Below, piece after piece: positions 46,632-57,956 of a stretch of DNA of 64,000 nucleotides (positions are counted from its first letter, which is position 1; each line of letters begins with the position of its first letter). Position numbers and translations under genes: made by a program. The stretch lies in assembly GCA_003988855.1 (NCBI GenBank), contig QYAI01000022.1, forward strand, positions 124,001 to 188,000, written 5' to 3'. Origin of the DNA: Arachnopeziza araneosa (taxonomy: Eukaryota > Ascomycota > Leotiomycetes > Helotiales > Arachnopezizaceae). The notes beneath the pieces are model-generated. The model saw nothing but the letters and a program-made list of their open reading frames with translations, had not been told where the DNA came from and did not search any database.

Positions 46632-48384
46632 TGTCTGTCGCTTGCGAAGACTGGCCAGCTTGAAGGTCTGAGAGGTTTTTCAGAGTGAATTCAGCACCTT
46701 CTGATGAAGAGCAGTATGTATGCTTGGGAATAGAGGTCCTCGAAGGTGTGAGTTGCTCTGATGGTGGGCGAACCTCAGTACTTCTGGGCGGAGGAAGATG
46801 GGGGTGCTTCGCAACACAGTGCGGATGGAAAGGCTCCTATCTGACCGCTCTGCACGATACAGCTGTACCTCGAGTGAGCAGGAACTGGCGGTGTGATCTG
46901 GGGAAGAAATAGTTGTGAATGGGTGTGAGGGGGGAAGTACCGAATTTCTAGGTCGCTCACATCTTTCACGCAAAAATGGGTGAGGAAAGGTGCATGCGGT
47001 ACAATGGAGTGTGAGCCTTTCAGGCCACCCCTCTCTTTGGCATTCACAAAGACTTCTTTCTCATGCACGCGGGCTGGTTGACCAGCCTACTTGGCGACAA
47101 CGTGTTTGTGAATTGACAAGGAAGGCAGCACCAGATGCAGGCGAGGCGCGGCAGCTCCAGAGAGCCTTTCACACCAGATCCATCGCCATTGCCGGTGCCC
47201 ACCATGACGCTGTCGCTGCTGCCTGGAAACGAGTGTTTTGGTCGTTGATCGGGGCAACGCCGTGATGTTCTTCACAAATCGGTTGGATGGCGTGCACGCG
47301 TCGGCTACACGAAAGGAACTCCGCGCGCGCACGAGAAATAGAGAGCTTGCATGAGGCTAGCAGGGGTCGTGGCTGGCGACAAATGTCAAAGCGTCGCTAA
47401 ACCAGATGGCAACCAGAAGAAAAACAAAACATAAAGGGGAGGGAGGACCTGCATATCGTTGCCCTTTCCGAGCCTTTCTCAACAGATGGGATCCCAGAAA
47501 AGCCCCAGCCGAGATTCCGCCATAGTCTTTAAAGCTGGTTGCGTGGTGGTGACCAGCTGTGTCCAACCCTCCTTTTCCCGCCCAGGATGCGGGGAAGCAG
47601 GTGGTTGGTATCTGATGACAGTGGTGTTACAAGAACGAGAAGAGCGTGGTAAATAATCGGGCGAGATGATTCTGATGATGCGGTATGCAGGAAAGCGTTG
47701 ATTTAATGCAAAGGCAGGGTGTGAGTCATTTTTGAATGTAAGAAAGCAGGTGGCTGAAATGCAAGAACACTAGACGAGAGAATTTTGAGGTACTGAAAGA
47801 TAAAGATCAAAATAGGTTTGCTTGTAAAAAGAAGCACAAAAGGAGAAAGTTTGCCGAAGAGACATGAAAGATGTGCAAGGAGACTTGTAAGTAATCTGCT
47901 CTCTAAGGAGGCTGGGCTCAAGATTTGCATTTCGAGCTCTCATCTGGAGTCCCTTCTCCGCTCACCCATTGCATCTTCCTCTCGCTATTCGTTGTAAATT
48001 AAGAACTTCTGGCGCCAGTCGCACGGATTTCTTCGAACTGATGTCTTTCGAGCAAAGACAACTAATGTCGATAAATCGCATACTTCTCAAGGCTCAAATT
48101 TATCCTTGCGCTTCAATCCCGGTCGTCTGTAGACTCGCTGTCACCTTCCACATCTTTCTTTCGCCATCGCCCTTCATCAATTCTTCTTCTGCTGCTCGCA
48201 ATACCTGAACACTAAGATTTCACCACCATCTTTCATCGAAATCCCCTTCACAAACACAAGAGAGAACCCTTCAACCTTGTGATATCTCATCACCTCTCAT
48301 TACGCTTTTCTCTACAACCAGCAACGGAGAAATTTTGCACCATCAATTGCACACCCCTGTCACACACTCACGTCTTCGAAGAAA
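46632..48384. other. Divergent intergenic region between Myb-like genes 1 and 2
   Basis: 1.75 kb. No gene family recognised; several short open frames overlap on both strands. The 180 bp before 48384 are C/T- and CA-rich, like a 5' leader. Confidence 0.4.
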
Positions 48385-49027
48385 ATGCCGGCACTATGGG
48401 ACGACAAGGCCGACAAGGACCTTCTACTATCAATCATCGATGAAGGCTCTCTCAAGCCCATCCCCTGGCCTGCCGTCTCCAAAAGAATGGCCTCCAAAGG
48501 CTACGGGTTCAGCACGGATGCATGCAGGTAAGATTATTTCGCGTTCATCAATTGCATTGGTGTAGCATAATTTAGCTCGTAATGGCTTCCTTCTTTAAGC
48601 TCATCAATCCGATGACTTCACCGTACAACTGAAGCAGAACTAACTTGCTAGACAACACTACCAGAAAATTCGCAAGCAAAGCACTGCTGGCTCTAGCGTT
48701 GCACCCCGCGCTCCGGCTTCCACGCCAGGTAAGCGCTCGAAGACGAGCAATGCTGGCAAGGGAAAAAACAAGAATAACCTCTACGGTGAGCATGACGGTG
48801 ATATGGATGAGAAAGATGACGAAGAGGATTTCCCAACTCCAAGCAAAAAGAGACTCAAAAAGGAGAAGAAGGAGGAGTCGGATGAAGAAAACCATCCATT
48901 TGGTCAAAATCCTGTCCTCTTCAAGACTGAGGCTGGCGAGGTAATCGACCTGGAAGAAGATGAGTAAGTGTATATCCATCATTTACACGGCTTCCTTACT
49001 AACATCAGCAGTCTCTACGAAGCCTAG
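48385..49027 (+). CDS. Myb/SANT-like DNA-binding-domain protein 2
   Basis: Exons 48385-48527, 48652-48963 and a last short exon from 49009 or 49012 to 49027 give 157 or 156 aa. The start MPALWDDKADKDLLLSI is followed by PIPWPAVSKRMASKGYGFSTDACRQHYQKIRKQ, a Myb/SANT-type trihelix with Trp spacing typical of fungal small Myb proteins. The remainder is Lys/Asp/Glu-rich (DMDEKDDEEDFPTPSKKR) with a nuclear-localisation-like KKRLKKEKKEE. The end of exon 2 can either read straight into TAA at 48965 or splice at GTAAGTG with a TACTAAC branch to a CAGCAG acceptor. The spliced form adds SLYEA or LYEA. The intron lies elsewhere than in the other Myb-like genes. Confidence 0.8.
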
Positions 49028-50961
49028 TCATGTGTCACTTGACCACACTGCCGGCTTCCTTTACTCAACAGTACATATGATGCTTTGATGGGCTTGATGA
49101 GGACCTTATGCCCACTTGAGCACCTTTCCCCTTTCTGCTTCACGTGAAGCTCATGAGATCATGGGCCGGCGTGCCTATTCCAATGAAGGGGCAGCTTTTC
49201 CAACGTCTTCGATTGTAGTGCTCCGGCGCTGATCTTTTCCGAGGCACGAATCCTCTTCGTCTTCCAAACTCTTCTGCTTCAGAAATAAATACCGATGCTT
49301 TCCAACTGTCCTGCCTTGACTTGTTTATTGTGATTATGATTGTGATTGTGATGATGAAGAAAGATGCAGGAGAGCAAGGAGAGGGAAAGTGGGGATGGGT
49401 CAGAGCTGAAATTTACCGAAGAAAACGTGACTGCCGGATCGGGAAATCTTGCATCTACTTGACCCTTCCCATTCTCCCTTCTGTCCTGATTCATTCCTTT
49501 ATATCATGATGCTCATATTGCTTGCCTCCCAGCGCCATGCTCAAACCCATTACACAAGACAAATTATACCCAATGGCCGGAACGCCTTCGACCCCGAACT
49601 CCTTCACATTATCGAGCAACACGAATTCCCACCACCGCCACTGCTATAACTCCCTCTCGTCCGCAGCAAGTCTTGGAAATGCTTCCTGTTCTCTTTCATG
49701 ATGATCTCCATTCGCTGCTTCCCAATGGTGCTCTCGCTCATATGTATTGGCATCGCGTCTCTCTTTGCGTGTCTGAGCCACAGATTATGCGTGCCGTCAT
49801 GTATCGGACACATGGTACCAGGTTCAATCGTGTAACGAGGGTTTTCGAAGTTGGGACGGATGCGAGAGTGCGCTATTGGGGCGGCATCGTTGCGGTCGCT
49901 GTCTGTTGGAGGGCGCACTTGAAGACTGGCCACGCAGACGACGCAGAAGTTAGGAGAGAAACGGAAGGACATGTTGGACGTCTTCGAAGTCCTGGCCACG
50001 GCTTGTTGGAGTTTCCTTGCTCTGCTGAGAAGATTGCGTTCCAGTCTTATGGTTTGGAATGCGCAGGAGAGAAGACGTGCTGGATCCACAAAGTCGTGTC
50101 CCGGCAATTCTGCATCATATCATCTCGACCTTATTGAGTACTTATGCGCCGAGAATATTGTCTTATTTTATTTTGTGGAAGCACAACATCATTTCTGGGC
50201 CCACCGTATCAGAGCCGAGCACCCTGCACAACGTCGGAGCTGAGTCGCAAAGTCCCCCTCATTGTTGGAGGCGTAATATTGCTCCTCTGCCAAGAAGAAG
50301 ACGAAAAAGAATGATATATTTTCCATTTCACTCTGCTGGATTTATATTTTAGATTCCTTATATCGGCCACTTCGTCCTGTTGTGCCAAGAAGGGCGGATC
50401 GGAGTGTCAGCAATAGCCCGCTGTTACACAGGCGATGGAATTCACGAGCCGACTTTGGAACAGGAGAGGAAAGTCTTCCGACACTTGCAGGCAAAGCAAA
50501 CAAGGTCCGTTTCACCACTTCGTGGCGTTCCAGGGTCGCGTGCCGACCCTCACTCGAAGAAAGAGGCTGAAGGTGGTTGAAAATATGTCACTTTCAGCCC
50601 CCACGTCCGCACTGCGATCCTGGAAGATCGACCGCACCGGTGTGATTGAGATGCATGAAGCCAAAGCTTGGGAGAAGCTTTTGGAGGCTTGCTTGCGTAC
50701 TGCACTCGAGCGTGCAGTATGAGTGAATGGTACAGTCTTGGTGGCAGGGTTGAGTCAGACACTTCTGGCTAGGTAGAAATAGACGAGTTTTGCCCCCTCC
50801 AAAGCTTCCTGGAATCGCAACAAATTCCAGCGAGTTACTTGACTGCAATTCCTTTCTAATCTTCACTATCTTCACTGGAGAGGTTCAGAGAGCGCATTTT
50901 TTTCTCGTTCCAACCTTTTTCGGACGACTTTGCGGATAGCATCTTCCAGACCTACCTCCAC
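49028..50961. other. Intergenic region between Myb-like genes 2 and 3
   Basis: 1.9 kb. Contains one doubtful minus-strand open frame (49604-50107, listed separately) and a TGAT/TGTGAT microsatellite at 49324-49358. Confidence 0.4.
49604..50107 (-). CDS. Hypothetical small protein, doubtful
   Basis: Open frame of up to 167 codons. The internal Met giving MSFRFSPNFCVVC (about 49970) is a plausible start. It contains Cys pairs (CVVC, CPIHDGTH) and ends GGGGNSCCSIM, a Cys-terminal tail that could in principle be lipidated. No family is recognised, and a similar-length frame overlaps on the other strand, so it may be chance. Confidence 0.25.
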   Translation of the reverse strand: MPGHDFVDPARLLSCAFQTIRLERNLLSRARKLQQAVARTSKTSNMSFRFSPNFCVVCVASLQVRPPTDSDRNDAAPIAHSRIRPNFENPRYTIEPGTMCPIHDGTHNLWLRHAKRDAMPIHMSESTIGKQRMEIIMKENRKHFQDLLRTRGSYSSGGGGNSCCSIM

Positions 50962-51453
50962 ATGTCTCAAAACGCCATGGAAGCCACTAAGAAAGCGACG
51001 AAATCCCCTGATTCAGATCACATGAGATTCTTTGCAATCATTCTCCAAAACGTGAGAGGCAAACTCGATGCAAGTTGCACCGAATAACCACACCTCTCTT
51101 GTCACAGATTCACATCTAATAGTGTACAGGTTGACTGGAATGTCATTGCCGAGAAAGCTGGCTACAGCAACGCAGAGACAGCTCGCGCCCGCCACCGCCA
51201 AATTATGAAGAAACTTGCCAAACAAAGTGGCGATGGTTCTTCTACCCCGTCCCCAACTAAGTCTCATGCTCCTAAAACACCAGTTGGAAGCGGGACGAAT
51301 CGCTCTCCCAGTAAGGTGACGAAGAAGCAGCGCCCCGGGAATGGCAGTTTCGACGGAAGCGCAATGATCAAGCGGGAACAATGGGAGGAACAGAGGGGAA
51401 TAATGAGTGGAGCAAGCTTTGCAGACATTGATGTTTCGGATGTGCTTGACTAA
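50962..51453 (+). CDS. Myb/SANT-like DNA-binding-domain protein 3 with GC-AG intron
   Basis: Two exons (50962-51069, 51130-51453) give 432 nt, 143 aa. Exon 1 ends MRFFAIILQNVRGKLD. Exon 2 begins VDWNVIAEKAGYSNAETARARHRQIMKKL, the same small Myb/SANT-like domain as gene 4. The intron donor is GCAAGT, not GT; splicing at any nearby GT breaks the frame, whereas GC-AG keeps it at the same codon position as the paralogues. The tail is Lys/Ser/Pro-rich (SPTKSHAPKTP, SPSKVTKKQ), then FADIDVSDVLD. Probable nuclear DNA-binding protein of unknown target. Confidence 0.82.
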
Positions 51454-53213
51454 ATGCCGATGTCTCTCTCCAATATTGCACTGATTAACGGCCTTTGGAT
51501 GAATCCAGTCGAAATAGACGCCCCGGATCGAGTATCCCTAGAAAGAAAAGAATCAATTAAATTTACAAGGTACTCTCGATTTCATTCTGTCATGTGTGTG
51601 GCTTCTGTATCGCTCCGCCCCCATCGCATCTCAGATCTGATATGCTGCCCCTCCGGCTTCGATCACCCACTCAGAGGAAGCGGCTTGCATGTGGCTGCAT
51701 CAGAAATTCGTAATCCGACCAGCAAACGCACAAACACAACGATCCCTCCTGATAAACAATACTCTCGCCCAAATTCAGAACGCAAGACAAAGAAAATGAG
51801 CCCTCATGTCATCTCTTCTCAATCATCTCCCCCTTAAGGTTAGCGAGCGTTGAATCCGGCCTAGTGACTGCATTGCGATCGCGCTCTCCACCGACGGATC
51901 TCAGTAGCCGCGCGCCCCGGACGCCGCGTCCCTCCCACCCCTCTCAAGCTTTTCTCTCCCTTTGCTTTATCTCTTGGCATTCCCTCCAGCTGGTGGCGCT
52001 AAAGTGCAGGTTCTAGACTGCTCGCTTCGCGGGTATTCGGACGCTGGCGTTGGGTTCGAGTCTTTGATTGATTGATGGAGAGGGAGATTACAATGTTTTG
52101 AGTGGAAAGGGGTTGTATGTATGTGGGTGGAAGGGGAATTTACTTGGGGTGCAATCGGAGTTGGGTGTCTTATTAGAGGAATACTGGTTTGTTGCTTTTG
52201 GAAGTGTGTGGTTAAAGGCTTTTCGTCGCTTGGTAAGCGGAGATTCTCGTTATTGTATGCAGCGATCATTGAGAGATTTTCACATGCAGCAGTTGCTCTT
52301 CGATCAAAACAAAAATCTTGATTATAGGCTTGGAAAAGTACATCTAGATGTAAGATCCAGGCGTGGTAAGTGCTGATATAAGCAGATCTCATCGCTCTCT
52401 GATGACCTTCGCCCATCTACACCTACATTTAAGCGAGCTCGCTTGTTGACCCTGAGCTGCAGAGGGGGTTTGTTCGAAGAGAATACGTCGTAGATCTTTG
52501 GTTCTTGGATTAGAGAAGTGAGACTTGGGATTTTACTCGTAACATGAATCCAGCACCCGAGTACTCTATCTCTGTCTTTAGAACTGACTGGGTACTACTT
52601 AGAAGCAAGAGGATATACTTAGCTTGCCTCGAAAAGGACAGCCGTTGTCGAAGGAATCATAATCCAAGTCTAAGAGGTGTCTAGAAATTGGCTCTATCTA
52701 ACTGGTCAAACACGCCTTCTCGATATATTTTCCTTCCACGTTCATCGTAGTATGTCTCGCCAAGCAGCGTATCACGCCGCAGCTTTGCGGTTGCAAGGTC
52801 CGCACTCGCCAAATCTTGCGCCTGCTGAGCCGCTGCTGCTCTATACTGGGCTTCCTGGGGCGCCTGTCTCTGGCGCATCAACTGAGCGAACTTCGCCTCG
52901 ATCCCCTCGCTCTTCTCCTCGTACCTCTTTCTCAGCTCGAGATCGGCAGTGGGAGGGAAGCAGGCCCGCAGGATCTCCTGGAACGTAAACTTGTTATCGG
53001 TCAGCGGATCGAGCAGGAGACAGCCGCTCTGGAGCAGTTTGTTCAGGGACTTGTGCGCGACACTTGACATGTTCGTGATTCTACAGGATATTGGACGCCC
53101 AAGACAGCCGTGCTCAACTCGGTATCAAGGTGTGTGGTCTCATTTCCAGCTCGTCTCTATCACTAGAAAGACGTCTTTCCTCTTGCTCGTACCAGCGCGG
53201 CTGCTCATCCACC
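51454..53213. other. Intergenic region before the HET gene
   Basis: 1.76 kb with no recognised family. A minus-strand open frame at 52681-53070 is listed separately. Long overlapping frames at 51454-51837 and 51967-52416 look like chance. Confidence 0.4.
52681..53070 (-). CDS. Hypothetical 129-aa protein
   Basis: Single open frame, ATG at 53070, 144 bp upstream of and divergent from the HET start. The protein is soluble and helix-prone: SLNKLLQSGCLLLDPLTDNK, FPPTADLELRKRYEEKSEGIE and an Ala/Gln-rich coiled-coil-like part (AAAAQQAQDLASADLATAK). Family not recognised. The smooth amphipathic pattern and GC-rich codons make it more convincing than neighbouring frames, but there is no independent support. 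Confidence 0.35.
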   Translation of the reverse strand: MSSVAHKSLNKLLQSGCLLLDPLTDNKFTFQEILRACFPPTADLELRKRYEEKSEGIEAKFAQLMRQRQAPQEAQYRAAAAQQAQDLASADLATAKLRRDTLLGETYYDERGRKIYREGVFDQLDRANF

Positions 53214-54785
53214 ATGCGCCTCCTTCATTCACGGACCCTCAAGCTCCAAGAATTTTTTGAGAACGCAACACCTTCGTATGCGATCCTGTCTCATACTTGG
53301 GGCCCTGGGGAAGTGACCTATGAAGATATGCAGGGCGATAGCGCCAAGGAGAAAGCCGGTTTTGCCAAGATACAGAACTGCTGTGAACAAGCTGGCCGTG
53401 ATGGATTCGATTTTATCTGGGTTGACACGTGCTGTATCGATAAAAGCAGTAGCGCCGACTTGTCAGAGGCTATCAATTCCACGTATTCTTGGTATAAGAA
53501 TGCCAAGGCCTGCTATGCATATCTTGCCGATGTCCCTCCCCTCGGCCTCTGGAATGTAACAGACTCGGCGAGCTTCACTCACTTTGCGGCAAGTAGATGG
53601 TTCACCAGGGGCTGGACACTGCAAGAGCTCATAGCACCGCCCGATGTAGAATTCTTCGCTCAAGATTGGACACGGATTGGGACAAAGGATTCCCTGGGCC
53701 ACGTGGTTTCTCGTGTCACTGGCATTGATGAGGCCACGCTCAGAGGTAGATGTGTGAAGGAGGCCAGCGTGGCTAAGCGGATGTCATGGGCCGCAAAAAG
53801 AGTCACAACCAGAATTGAGGATATTGCCTACTGTCTGATCAGTATATTTGGGGTAAACATACCATTGTTGTATGGAGATGGAGAAAGAGCTTTCGTCAGG
53901 CTCCAGGAAGAAATAATGAGCAGCTCGGACGACCAATCTCTTTTTGCCTGGGGAGACAAGTCATCAGCACAAGTCTTTGATCATGAATCTGGCCCCAAAG
54001 TCTCGTCTCCTCCGAGATTAGCGGTCAGACAGAGGTTCTGATTGAGTCGATTTCAAAGTCTCGTCCTCGTCCCTTACGAGGTTTCCTTGCTCGGTCACCT
54101 GCTGAGTTTGAAAACTCTAGAAATATCATTCCCTATCGCAGTTGGGACGTCAGCATGCCATACTCCATGACAAATCAAGGTTTGCGAATATAGCTTTCAG
54201 TTAGAAACCATGAAGAGCATGTGCAATGGATCGGAATACTTGCATGCCATTACGAGGTCAATTTCTTTGGACCCCTCGGCGTCCACATCCAGCCGGTGGC
54301 CTCAGTTAGTGGAGATCAATTCGCCCGAGACGTTTCATATGAGAGACTTATTATCGTTGTGCCGGAGCACGTATCCAAAGCAATTTTCAGAACCATCTAC
54401 ATTCGACAAGACGTCTTGCTTCCCAGTGCTCGAGATTCGGATCAGAGGGATCACTTTCTGATCAGAGCACTTCCAAATCAGGACTATGCGCTGTCAAAGA
54501 CGTTTCCAGCCGAGCATTGAAGTCGAAGGGCCTAACTGTTCGTGCAATATTGTCATTGTCCCGCCAATTTCGGACAAAAAAGCCGTCGAAGAAATGATCG
54601 AGAGCACTTCTCATGGGGCCTTGGAGATGGCGTGCAGAGTCTTAAACCCTTGGGATCATGTGCGCGAAGAGGCAGCTTTCGCGGCGATTAGAAGAGAGGT
54701 TTTCGTGGGCCAGGAAATGTTTGTAGTTGATATTACCGTTCTATCAAAACGCATCAAGAAGATTCCTCTCTCCGCAGCCGTCTAG
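53214..54785 (+). pseudogene. HET-domain protein gene, frameshifted and with an in-frame stop
   Basis: HET domains act in heterokaryon incompatibility and induce cell death; several resemble TIR domains. Residues 1-275 form a full HET domain: RTLKLQEFF, YAILSHTWGPGEVTYEDM, FDFIWVDTCCIDKSSSADLSEAI, AKACYAYLADV, SRWFTRGWTLQELIAP, RIEDIAYCLISIFGVNIPLLYGDGERAFVRLQEEI and SLFAWG. That frame ends at 54041. The family continuation (PLRGFLARSPAEF, NIIPYRSWDVSMPYSMTNQGLRI) is in another frame, interrupted by TAG at 54191-54193. The frame then continues with FFGPLGVHIQPVA to 54520, after which a further frame change is needed to reach 54785. A truncated protein retaining the complete HET domain could still be made. 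The start ATG at 53214 sits in ACCATGC. Confidence 0.82.
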
Positions 54786-56633
54786 GTGCTTTGGAGCTTG
54801 ATAAAACCATGTACTATCAAGAGCGGCTCAATTGAGCTGGGTGTTCGAATTGAACGATCCGAGACATCGAGGGAGAAGTCATATAATCCTGACCAGTGTT
54901 AAATTTCAGCTTGGAGATTACATCTCCATGAATCTTCTGACCTGTTAGCGAGTTGCTCTCAGCTATAGTATGCAAACAGAATGCTGTTGACGACTGTGGG
55001 CTTTGTTTGGTCCCAATTATAATTCTACCTCCTAGAAGGTGCCTCAACGTTCGTTCCTCCTCCAGAGAAGTTGTGGATGAGAAGAGACGAGATAACTATA
55101 ACTTGTCTGCAAAATTTGCAGGCCGCTTGACACAGACATGCTCTAATATGAAGGTCAGACCTATCATTTAACCTTTTTGTACACTTACCACATCTGCTCG
55201 TCCCAGCCTGCAGTCTCAAGTTGTTCGAACGATGCGGTGCGCAACTCTCGAATTTGGGAAAAAACTTTCAAGCTTCTGGATACAACTGTGCTTGTTGTTA
55301 GAGTAGAGAGGTTCAGGAATGATGCAGTTGTGTGGATAGAGTTGGCAAGGTTTCTTAAATCGGGGATATCGTAGCAGGTGGTTTGTTGTGAATAATCTGT
55401 GATTTGGTAAGCCGGGGTGCCGCGAGGGGCTGAATGTATAGTGAATAGCAAACAATCGTGTTTGATGACACTTTGGTAAGTCGGGGTATTGCGAAACTAA
55501 AGAGAACTCGCCCCGCCTTATTCTGTGTTCTCTCCAGCCTCCTTCTTCACCCTTGAATCAAGGAATTCCTCTATGATCATGTGCTTTAGTATTTCAATCT
55601 TGACCCCAATAGCGTGAGAGGATAAAATCGAGCCCGCGAGTTCATAATGAATCTTTCAATGCCATAGTTAAAGTGGAACGTTTCAAATTGTGAGGTTTAG
55701 GAGCGCGCAGTAACTATAACGTTTCTAAAGTGAGAGCACGTAAAGAGCTTGACAAGGGTAAGATGATTCTATTGAATAGATTGAAAGAAAGAATCAAAGA
55801 ACAAAGAGCAGAGCTTGGTATTTACGTACATAAGGAGCTTGCAGGAGCTAGTTCTAGAGCATGTGAAACCCCCTGCAATGCGTCCAGGGGCTATTTTCCG
55901 TGACACAAATTAAACTCGAGTAAGCAATGATGACATTCGTCTTTGATGCCATCCATGTGTAGTGCAATGATGGAGAATTTGAAAGGCTTCGTGAACTACC
56001 GTGCAAATATCCCTGGCTTAGTCCCTACTGATTTCTGGGTGCAAAATAATATTTCCAGAGCTGATGCTCTCCAAGATACGACTATGCGTACTTTTCAGGA
56101 GTCTCCTTTGGTATGACTTTGTAAAGTGTGATTACTGAAGACTTCGATATATCCAAAGGTAACTTTTTCCGAGAATTGGATGACGTTCGTCTTTCGAGGG
56201 AGCCAGAAATTGTGACGGGCACTGACGAAAAGTAAATTCTAGAGGCGCAACAAGTTTAAAAAAAGGTTGAAAGAGTCCGGTAGACAGTAGCTTTCTCTTT
56301 TTCTCTCCGGTCTGAAGATTTAAAGTGTTGTCATGATTATTCAAGCCTTGAAGTTTGATATCCCCGTCCGGGTCGAACTTCGCCCGCAGGCCACATCCCA
56401 AGATAAATAATGCTCGACTTCGTGTTCTCAACCCGCTTCTTCCAACCTCGACACAAACCAAAACTTTGAAGACGCAAACATCTTCAAACATCCAACTTGA
56501 TCATTCAATCATATCTGTAAGTCTAATAGCCAAGCATGATGCATCGAACAGTATTGATCAGATGGATTACGTTTGACAAGATTCCCACGCTGACCGTTTG
56601 ATGAAGCCGACTTCAATCTAGCAATCCATCAAA
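54786..56633. other. Intergenic region between HET and Myb-like gene 4
   Basis: 1.85 kb. Short minus-strand frames at 54817-55455 could be pieces of a broken gene but show no family I recognise and no consistent splicing. Nothing else seen. Confidence 0.4.
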
Positions 56634-57342
56634 ATGACTGCCGACCCAACTCCTAAGGACGTTGAGATGTTCTTCGCGGTCCTTATCAACATGAAGAACA
56701 AGCCCGATGTAAGTTCTAATCCATTTGTTCGAGTCAAGTATGCCCTAGTCATTGTGATACATTGTTTACAACACAACACATGAACTTATTCTGTCAGCTC
56801 CTTTGAAAGCTGCTCGCAACACAGCTGTTTCGTTCTTATGTTATGACCATACTTGCTAATCACAACACGCTCAGGTTGACTGGGATGCTGTTGCGAAGGC
56901 CATGTCTCTGAAGAGCGGCAACGTTGCATCCACCCGTTTCCAGCAGATTAAGAAGAAGCTGGGCCTTGGCCAAGGTGCATCATCGGCTACTACCACCCCG
57001 ACCAAGACCCCTGGCGGCCGTGCGAAGGCCAGTGGTAGCGGTACCAAGATCACCCCCTCCAAAGTTGCTAAGCGCGGTGGCGGTGGTGGACGTAAGAAGA
57101 AGGAGGTCGAAGCTGAGGAGGTAGAGGTTGACGTTGATGCGTCCGATGCTGGCCAGGACGATGGAGAGATGCAAGTTGGCGGACCGGTCGAGGATGAGCA
57201 TCCAGAGGAGGAGACCAGCGATGAGGAGCAGGCTGCTCTCGTTCATCAACCCCAGCTCGATGTTGATGATGATTTCGAGGATCATCTCGAAAATGACCTC
57301 GTGGCTCAACATGATGAAGATCACTCGGCGTATGCGTACTAA
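56634..57342 (+). CDS. Myb/SANT-like DNA-binding-domain protein 4
   Basis: Two exons (56634-56708, 56875-57342) give 543 nt, 180 aa. Exon 1 codes MTADPTPKDVEMFFAVLINM plus KNKPD. Exon 2 begins VDWDAVAKAMSLKSGNVASTRFQQIKKKLGLG, a small helix-turn-helix of the Myb_DNA-bind_8-like type. The middle is Lys/Gly/Thr-rich (PTKTPGGRAKA, GGGGGRKKKE), nuclear-localisation-like. The C-terminal third is strongly acidic. The intron (GTAAGT donor, 166 nt) is at the same phase-0 position before Val-Asp-Trp as in gene 3. Likely a small nuclear DNA-binding protein; regulator or chromatin role not known. Confidence 0.87.
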
Positions 57343-57956
57343 GTAGCATACATCTGCGACTCGACCCCCCTTCCCGAACCTTGCGTAAGACTCTCCTCCT
57401 GCTAAACACTCCATGCTAATGGGTTTTCAGAGCTCTTTGGAGACTGTGACACGGAATAGGTGTGGGTTGGCACAGATTTCTTTCATGGTCCATATCCGGT
57501 TCTTTCCCTTTGCATTCCACCATTCCGGTTGGGCTTGCGTTATCGAGGGAGCTGCATAATAGCTGGCATGTTATTAGAGGCAGCAAATGACAAACGTAGT
57601 GAATATTTGATCCTTGATCCATATGTGACCTGTCAAGAAAGCCAGTTCTGCAAATCGTGTCTTTGGCTTCAAATGTAGCTCGCCTAAAAAGGGGTATCAC
57701 GTGAACTATTGCTCCGCAGCTCATGGTCAACCCTGAACTTTAGATACCTACTTAGGTAGGTAGCCACCTTCCATGCAGTGTAGAACTTTTGAGAAAGTTA
57801 GATCATCCTGTGGAATAAGCCTCTGTCATATATTCGATGTTTTGTAGATTATGAGTCGAGGAAAAGTCCTCCGACATGCTCCTACTCACTTTCCGTAGTG
57901 CTTCTCAGCAGGACAATTTCATATCAATGGGCATACTTCTCATCCTGGGAAATGTA
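57343..57956. other. Convergent intergenic region with short palindrome
   Basis: About 610 bp between Myb-like gene 4 and the 3' end of NLR 3. ACCTACTTAGGTAGGT at 57746-57761 is an inverted repeat (ACCTAC...GTAGGT), a motif often seen scattered in ascomycete intergenic DNA. No gene. Confidence 0.45.

Noticed and set aside
49673..50137. Plus-strand open frame of 154 codons
   Set aside because: Overlaps an equally long antisense frame, no family, no context.
51967..52416. Minus-strand frame of 149 codons
   Set aside because: No family, low-complexity His/Pro/Ser, contradictory plus-strand frames; likely chance.
54817..55455. Series of short minus-strand frames that could form a gene
   Set aside because: Tried to join through GTAAGT near 55185; possible introns are too short or create stops.
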